A DNA stretch of 10,011 nt from an uncultured Cellvibrio sp. Lineage in GTDB: Bacteria > Pseudomonadota > Gammaproteobacteria > Pseudomonadales > Cellvibrionaceae. The position numbers and the translations under genes were made by a program. Below, piece by piece: positions 6,314-10,011 of the stretch (position 1 is the stretch's first letter; the number at the start of each line of letters is the position of its first letter). The stretch is taken from the NCBI GenBank assembly GCA_946482385.1, contig CAMLRI010000037.1:1-10011 (forward strand), read 5' to 3'. The notes under the pieces are model-generated. The model searched no databases, was not told the origin of the DNA, and worked only from the letters and a program-made list of their open reading frames with translations.

Positions 6314-6856
6314 TTAGTGAAGGGCAAACAAGAGTTCCTGAAGGTAAATCCCCCAGAAGGCGCAGGCGCTGCCCAGGATGGCGCCGGCGAGGGTGTCGGT
6401 GGGGTAGTGCACTCCCAGCAGTACCCGGCTGGCGCCTATGCAGGCCGCCCAGATAAATGCCAGCAGAGTAAACGCCGGGTAAAAATTGGCGATCAGGCAG
6501 GCAAATACAAAGGCAGCGGCAGTGTGGCCAGAGGGAAAGCTGAATTGGTCGGAGGGGGTGATCCAGGCTTCGTAAAAATCAATTTTGGCTGCCGGGCGGT
6601 CGCGCTTGATCAGGTTTTTCAGCAGCAGGTAAAGGCTGACATCGAATACGTAGGCGATGATCCCCGCCCAGAAAAACTGGCTGCCCTGGCTGGTGTCCAG
6701 CCACAGCAACAGCAGGGCAATGGCCAGGTACATATAGCCGTCGCCGGTGTGCGAAATAAAGCGGATGGAACTGCGGTATTGAAAGCGTTTTGTCACATGC
6801 AACCACAAGAATGCCAGGGTGTCCCAGTGGTGGACTCGCTGTAGAAAAGTGTTCAT
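6314..6856 (-). CDS. PAP2-family membrane phosphatase
   Basis: A 180-residue multi-spanning membrane protein of the PAP2 (type 2 phosphatidic acid phosphatase) superfamily. All three signature motifs are visible: K80-x6-R87-P88 (KNLIKRDRP), P108-S-G-H111 with the catalytic histidine (FPSGHT), and S143-R-x5-H150-x3-D154 (SRVLLGVHYPTD). Hydrophobic stretches at about 41-53, 61-79, 112-126, 128-142 and 155-176 fit five to six membrane spans. Family members dephosphorylate undecaprenyl pyrophosphate (BcrC/YbjG), phosphatidylglycerophosphate (PgpB), phosphatidate or lipid A; the sequence alone does not say which. The compact length and lack of a large periplasmic insert favour the BcrC/YbjG-like type over PgpB (inference). 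A ribosome-binding site reads AAGGCGGTGA just before the ATG. It is transcribed away from dgkA and towards the glycosyltransferase. Confidence 0.88.
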   Translation of the reverse strand: MNTFLQRVHHWDTLAFLWLHVTKRFQYRSSIRFISHTGDGYMYLAIALLLLWLDTSQGSQFFWAGIIAYVFDVSLYLLLKNLIKRDRPAAKIDFYEAWITPSDQFSFPSGHTAAAFVFACLIANFYPAFTLLAFIWAACIGASRVLLGVHYPTDTLAGAILGSACAFWGIYLQELLFALH

Positions 6857-6887
6857 GATTCACCGCCTTTTGCTGCGTCGGTATGTG

Positions 6888-6930
6888 GTGCGCCGGTAAG
6901 CTCAATCGGAATCGGCCATGGCCGGCGCAC
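6888..6930. repeat. inverted repeat in the PAP2/dgkA divergent region
   Basis: GTGCGCCGG (6888-6896) and CCGGCGCAC (6922-6930) are exact 9-bp inverted copies separated by 25 bases. Within and overlapping the right side is a 12-bp perfect palindrome CGGCCATGGCCG (6913-6924). On the minus strand this lies in the leader of the PAP2 gene, about 30-75 bases before its start, so it could form an RNA hairpin or be an operator. Function unknown. Confidence 0.5.
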
Positions 6931-6949
6931 ATCCAGTTAACCACCGCTG

Positions 6950-6982
6950 TGTGACTATTTTGTGAACAGCTTGTTAAGCCCT
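6950..6982 (+). promoter_or_regulatory. 11-bp-periodic direct repeats upstream of dgkA
   Basis: TGTGA at 6950, TGTGA at 6961 and TGTTA at 6972 recur with an exact period of 11 bases. Half-sites on one face of the helix at 11-bp spacing are the pattern bound by OmpR/PhoB-type response regulators; the Pho box (TGTCA half-sites) is the closest named example. The regulator is not identified. The position, 44-76 bases before the dgkA start, suits an activator site. Confidence 0.35.
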
Positions 6983-7025
6983 GATGACAGAGGTGAACAT
7001 CCTTTATCCCCCTTGGAGAATGTGA

Positions 7026-7400
7026 ATGGGTAAACCAGGTAAGACGGGTATCGCCCGTGTGATTGATGCCTTTGGCTATTCGATGAAAGGTTTTTCTGCC
7101 GCCTGGCGCTATGAGGCGGCGTTTCGCCAGGAGGTGGTGTTGGGGGCGATTCTTTTGCCCTGCGCCTTTTGGCTGGCGCGCACGCCAGTGGAATTGATAC
7201 TGCTGATTGCCAGTGTGTTTTGGGTGTGGATGGCCGAGCTGGCCAATTCATCCGTGGAAGCGGTAGTGGATCGCACCGGCTCGGAAAAACACGAGCTATC
7301 CGGCCGCGCCAAAGACATAGGCTCCGCCCTGGTGTTTGTCAGCCTGGTACTGCTGGCGCTGGTGTGGGGCATTATTGCCTACGACCGTTTTCTGGGTTGA
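7026..7400 (+). CDS. dgkA: diacylglycerol kinase DgkA
   Basis: A 124-residue inner-membrane protein matching the bacterial DgkA family (about 120 residues, trimeric, three membrane spans). Known role: phosphorylates diacylglycerol with ATP to give phosphatidic acid, recycling the diacylglycerol left when phospholipid head groups are used for membrane-derived glucans or other envelope modifications. Seen: the N-terminal amphipathic stretch with E30 in WRYEAAFRQE (27-36); spans at about 38-50, 54-70 and 98-119; the signature ELANSSVEAVVDRTGSEKHE (71-90) with E71, N74 and E78; then SGRAKDIGSA (92-101) with K96 and D97. The ATG at 7026 has GGAG at 7015-7018, a 7-base spacer. It is divergent from the PAP2 gene, with a 169-base shared intergenic region. 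No clear terminator follows it. Confidence 0.96.
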   Translation: MGKPGKTGIARVIDAFGYSMKGFSAAWRYEAAFRQEVVLGAILLPCAFWLARTPVELILLIASVFWVWMAELANSSVEAVVDRTGSEKHELSGRAKDIGSALVFVSLVLLALVWGIIAYDRFLG

Positions 7401-7644
7401 TCCTTCCCGCTGCGCTTTCCCCATGGCTCGGCCAGCGAATGGCCGGGCTCTCTTCTGCCATCAATAAACTCTTTCCCCGCGCATAAGCCCCTGGCTAGCC
7501 AGCGAATAGCCCTTGCGTTTGGGATTTTTTCCCTCTATTCTAATTATCATATTTATATGCATTAAAAATTGGCTATAAAGATAATCGATAGGCGATAACT
7601 CAGGCGACAACAACGCCGTAAAGCAGTTACAAGAGAAGGGCTTT
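7401..7644 (+). promoter_or_regulatory. dgkA-galT intergenic region with putative galT promoter and small hairpins
   Basis: This 244-base gap has no supported gene. Its first half holds two hairpin-capable sites that share the 10-base word GCCAGCGAAT (7431-7440 and 7498-7507): CTCGGCCA/TGGCCGGG around GCGAA (7427-7447) and the 12-bp palindrome CTGGCTAGCCAG (7491-7502). Its second half (about 7525-7590) is strongly AT-rich compared with the flanking genes and contains TATAAA (7574-7579) directly followed by GATAAT (7580-7585), either of which could be the galT -10; no good -35 is visible. I saw no LacI/GalR-type operator. Confidence 0.4.
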
Positions 7645-8688
7645 ATGACAGATGTATTCTCGGTCAATGACCATACCCACAGGCGCTACAACCCCCTTAC
7701 CGGCGAGTGGCTGCTGATTTCCCCCCACAGAACCAAGCGCCCCTGGCAGGGCCAGCAAGAGCCCAACCAATGGCCGGAAAGTGCGGCGCACGACCCCAAC
7801 TGCTACCTCTGCCCCGGCAATGCCCGGGTGGGTGGCGAGCGCAACCCGGTTTACAACACCACCTATGTGTTTACCAACGATTTTGCGGCCTTGATGCCCG
7901 AGGTGCCCCAGGCGCCGGTATCCGGTGACCCCCTGTTCCAGATCCAGGCGGAGCAGGGCACCAGCCGGGTAATCTGCTTTTCGCCCGACCACAGCAAAAC
8001 CTTGCCACTGCTGAACGACGAGGAAATGCTGGCTGTTATCCAAACCTGGATGCGCGAAGCCGCCGACTTGGGCCAAACCTATCCCTCGGTGCAGATTTTC
8101 GAAAACAAGGGCGCCGTAATGGGCTGCTCCAACCCCCATCCCCACGGCCAAATTTGGGCGCAAACCCAAATGCCCACCCTGGTGCAAAAAGAGGACGACA
8201 ACCAGCGCCGCTACCAGGCCGAGCAGGGCCGCAACCTGTTGCTCGACTATGCCCACAAAGAGCTGGCCGCCCGCGAGCGGGTGGTGGTGGATAACGAGCA
8301 CTGGCTGGTGGTAGTGCCTTTTTGGGCCGCCTGGCCCTTTGAAACCCTGCTGCTGCCCAAGCAGCCGCGCGCCCGTATCACCGAGCTGAGCGCTGCAGAG
8401 CAGGTCAGCCTGGGGCAGATACTGCGCGACATAGCGGCCCGTTACGACAACCTGTTCGAGTGCTCCTTCCCTTACTCCATGGGTTGGCACGGTGCGCCTT
8501 TCGGTGTGGAAGATGTCGGCCACTGGCAGTTGCATGCCCACTTTTATCCGCCACTGTTGCGCAGTGCCAGTGTGCGCAAGTTTATGGTCGGTTACGAAAT
8601 GCTCGCCGAGCCCCAGCGCGACCTGTCGCCGGAGCAGGCGGCCGAGCGTTTGCGCCAACAATCTCCTGTTCATTTCCGTTTGAGGTAA
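7645..8688 (+). CDS. galT: galactose-1-phosphate uridylyltransferase GalT
   Basis: A 347-residue enzyme, equal in size to E. coli GalT (348). Known role: Leloir-pathway transfer of UMP from UDP-glucose to galactose 1-phosphate through a uridylyl-histidine intermediate. Seen: zinc ligands C53 and C56 in CYLCPGN with H116 (CFSPDHSK) and H165; the active-site motif H165-P-H167-G-Q169 (SNPHPHGQ) with H167 the expected nucleophile; and the second metal site residues E183, H282 (GWHG), H297 and H299 (LHAHFYPP). All catalytic and metal-binding positions are present, so it should be active. The ATG at 7645 is preceded by GAAGGG at 7635-7640. It is followed after four bases by galK, whose ribosome-binding site lies in its last codons. 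Confidence 0.98.
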   Translation: MTDVFSVNDHTHRRYNPLTGEWLLISPHRTKRPWQGQQEPNQWPESAAHDPNCYLCPGNARVGGERNPVYNTTYVFTNDFAALMPEVPQAPVSGDPLFQIQAEQGTSRVICFSPDHSKTLPLLNDEEMLAVIQTWMREAADLGQTYPSVQIFENKGAVMGCSNPHPHGQIWAQTQMPTLVQKEDDNQRRYQAEQGRNLLLDYAHKELAARERVVVDNEHWLVVVPFWAAWPFETLLLPKQPRARITELSAAEQVSLGQILRDIAARYDNLFECSFPYSMGWHGAPFGVEDVGHWQLHAHFYPPLLRSASVRKFMVGYEMLAEPQRDLSPEQAAERLRQQSPVHFRLR

Positions 8689-8692
8689 TTGC

Positions 8693-9847
8693 GTGAAAAT
8701 AATCAGCGAACAACAAATGCGCACCTGGTTTGGCGAAGCCTATGGCCAAGCCCCCACCGCTATCGTAATGGCGCCTGGCCGCGTCAACCTGATTGGCGAG
8801 CACACTGACTACAACCAGGGTTTTGTCCTGCCGGCTGCTATCGACTACTACACGGCGATTGCTTTGGCACCTAACAACTCCCACCATCTGGAGCTGGTTG
8901 CCCATAATTTTGACCGCCAATCGCTGGTGATAGACCTGAGCCAACCCATGGTGCACGACCCATCGGCATCCTGGCCTAACTATGTGCGCGGGGTGGTTCA
9001 GGAAATGCGCGGGCGCGGTTTTACGCTGACTGGCGGCAAGCTCTATATCGCTGGCGATGTGCCCGCCGGTGCTGGCCTGAGCAGTTCTGCCTCCCTGGAA
9101 ATGGCCCTGGTGCGCGCACTCACTTGTCTCAGCGGCGAAACCATAGACCCCACCCAGGCGGCGCTGATTGGCCAGGCGGCAGAAAACCATTTTGTCGGTT
9201 GCAACTGCGGCATCATGGACCAGCTGATTTCGGCCCGCGGCCAGGCCAGCAGTGCCTTGCTGATCGACTGTCGCGACCTGAGTACCCGCGCCGTCAGCAT
9301 CCCCAGCGATTGGGAAATCCTGATAGTGCACAGCGGCGTCAAGCGTGGCCTGGTGGATAGCGAATACAACCAGCGCCGCGCCCAGTGTGAAACAGCGGCG
9401 GCCTTCTTTGGTAAAACCAGCTTGCGGGATGTCAGCCTGGCGCAATTGCTGGCGGCCGAGGGCCAATTGGATGAGCTGAGCTTCCGGCGCGCGCGCCATG
9501 TGCTGACGGAGAACCAGCGCACCCTGGTAGCGGCCGATGCCTTGAGCCGCAGCGATATGCCGGTGCTGGCCCAGGCCATGGCGGAATCCCACGCCTCCAT
9601 GCGCGATGATTTCAATATCACCACCCCGGCCATTGATACCCTGGTAGAGATACTCACCCGCGCCGCCGCAGGCCAGGGTGGGGCGCGGATGACCGGCGGC
9701 GGTTTTGGCGGCTGTGTAGTGGCCATTGCTCCCGCCGCACACATACCTGTATTGATGGCTGCGGTAGAGGCGCAGTACCAACAGCAAACCGGTTGTGTGC
9801 CGCGCTTGATCCGCGCCAAGGCCAGCGCAGGGGCTTTTGCTGGTTAA
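8693..9847 (+). CDS. galK: galactokinase GalK
   Basis: A 384-residue GHMP-family sugar kinase (E. coli GalK 382). Known role: ATP-dependent phosphorylation of alpha-D-galactose to galactose 1-phosphate, the substrate of the adjacent GalT. Seen: the galactokinase signature GRVNLIGEHTDYNQGFVLP (29-47) with R30 and the E36-H37-T38-D39 sugar-binding cluster; the ATP-binding GHMP motif PAGAGLSSSASLE (124-136); the catalytic aspartate D176 in CGIMDQ; and the C-terminal motif 3 ARMTGGGFGGCVVAI (331-345). The start is GTG at 8693, chosen because GAGG (8682-8685), inside the end of galT, sits 7 bases upstream and the length then matches the family. The four-base gap suggests translational coupling to galT. 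galE and galM are absent from the window. Confidence 0.98.
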   Translation: MKIISEQQMRTWFGEAYGQAPTAIVMAPGRVNLIGEHTDYNQGFVLPAAIDYYTAIALAPNNSHHLELVAHNFDRQSLVIDLSQPMVHDPSASWPNYVRGVVQEMRGRGFTLTGGKLYIAGDVPAGAGLSSSASLEMALVRALTCLSGETIDPTQAALIGQAAENHFVGCNCGIMDQLISARGQASSALLIDCRDLSTRAVSIPSDWEILIVHSGVKRGLVDSEYNQRRAQCETAAAFFGKTSLRDVSLAQLLAAEGQLDELSFRRARHVLTENQRTLVAADALSRSDMPVLAQAMAESHASMRDDFNITTPAIDTLVEILTRAAAGQGGARMTGGGFGGCVVAIAPAAHIPVLMAAVEAQYQQQTGCVPRLIRAKASAGAFAG

Positions 9848-9880
9848 GCAATCCACGCCAATCAGTCTGCTGGCTATACA

Positions 9881-9912
9881 AACCCTCTGTGCCCCTGGCC
9901 AGAGGGTTTTTT
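9881..9912 (+). terminator. intrinsic terminator after galK
   Basis: AACCCTCTG (9881-9889) and CAGAGGGTT (9900-9908) form a 9-bp stem around a 10-base loop, running into six T at 9907-9912. It lies 34 bases after the galK stop codon and ends the galTK operon. Confidence 0.9.
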
Positions 9913-9939
9913 ATTCTGGGGGAATCCTCCTGCTTTTTG

Positions 9940-9976
9940 TTTTAGCTCAACAAAGCCCGGGGCTTTATCGCTAAAA
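9940..9976. repeat. nested inverted repeat at the right edge
   Basis: Outer arms TTTTAGC (9940-9946) and GCTAAAA (9970-9976) enclose inner arms AAAGCCC (9952-9958) and GGGCTTT (9960-9966) around a single G. Together they could form a 14-bp stem with a small asymmetric internal loop (5 and 3 bases). No T run follows on either strand, so it does not look like an ordinary terminator. The last 100 bases otherwise show no supported gene. Confidence 0.5.
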
Positions 9977-10011
9977 TGGCGCACCTTGTTACAGCCCAGG
10001 GGGCGAGATTG

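Noticed and set aside
5270..6844. 524-codon plus-strand ORF across the glycosyltransferase and PAP2 genes
   Set aside because: It is antisense to two genes with clear motifs and spans their intergenic gap; the translation has no recognisable domain. Long open antisense frames are expected from GC-biased third positions.
6950..6970. CRP site upstream of dgkA
   Set aside because: The TGTGA half-sites are direct repeats and not the inverted TGTGA-N6-TCACA arrangement that CRP needs.
7627..9856. Two long minus-strand ORFs (7627-8724 and 8582-9856) opposite galT and galK
   Set aside because: Both are mirror frames of the galT and galK genes, whose catalytic motifs are intact on the plus strand.
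9970..9985. GCTAAAATGGCGCACC as an NtrC-like site
   Set aside because: Only one half resembles the NtrC consensus, and no -24/-12 sigma-54 promoter is found next to it.
9983..9992. Minus-strand GTAACAAGGT, as in the 3' end of 16S rRNA
   Set aside because: Only these ten bases match; the flanks differ from 16S rRNA, so it is coincidence.
9998..10011. AGGGGG followed after five bases by TTG at the window edge
   Set aside because: It could be a ribosome-binding site with a TTG start of a next gene, but no codons are visible beyond it, so a gene cannot be supported.
1..10011. CRISPR array, tRNA/rRNA gene, insertion sequence or phage gene
   Set aside because: I saw no regularly spaced repeats, no tRNA cloverleaf, no transposase frame with terminal inverted repeats and no phage-like genes.

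Overview
The window looks like a chromosomal core region of a gammaproteobacterium. The gene order nadB (reverse) / rpoE-rseA-rseB-rseC (forward) is the classical sigma-E locus of this class. Protein character (an AlgU/MucABC-like set, a single-domain ArfB, a short DgkA), the moderately high GC and the AT-rich intergenic regions fit a relative of Pseudomonas; I suspect the Cellvibrio/marine Cellvibrionales side, but this is an impression and was not tested by any search.

Layout. Positions 1-1470 hold nadB on the minus strand, its C-terminal end cut by the window edge. A 219-bp divergent intergenic region follows, carrying a very good sigma-E-type promoter for rpoE (1690-2280). A 229-bp spacer, unusually long for a sigma/anti-sigma pair, separates rpoE from rseA (2510-3166); it contains a 21-bp perfect palindrome, a second sigma-E-like promoter and a possible 30-codon ORF. 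Then come rseB (start probably 3246, end 4235), an intrinsic terminator wrapped around the rseB stop codon, rseC (4293-4766) and arfB (4786-5205). A convergent pair on the minus strand follows: a PAP2 lipid phosphatase (6314-6856) and, downstream of it, an MJ1255-type glycosyltransferase (5213-6271). Diacylglycerol kinase dgkA (7026-7400) is divergent from the PAP2 gene. The last block is galT (7645-8688) and galK (8693-9847), tightly coupled and closed by a clear terminator at 9881-9912. The final 100 bases hold only a nested inverted repeat and no recognisable gene.

How the parts work together. rpoE-rseABC form the envelope-stress switch: RseA holds sigma E at the membrane, RseB guards RseA in the periplasm, and RseC is a membrane accessory. 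ArfB, a stalled-ribosome rescue hydrolase, sits at the end of that run. The PAP2 gene, the glycosyltransferase and dgkA are all plausible envelope-lipid or glycoconjugate functions. galTK is the lower part of the Leloir pathway; galE and galM are not in the window.

Every gene is a recognisable family member and I found no undescribed multi-gene system. The points worth a second look are regulatory: the rpoE-rseA spacer, the terminator whose loop contains the rseB stop codon, the 11-bp-periodic repeats before dgkA, and the nested inverted repeat at the right edge.
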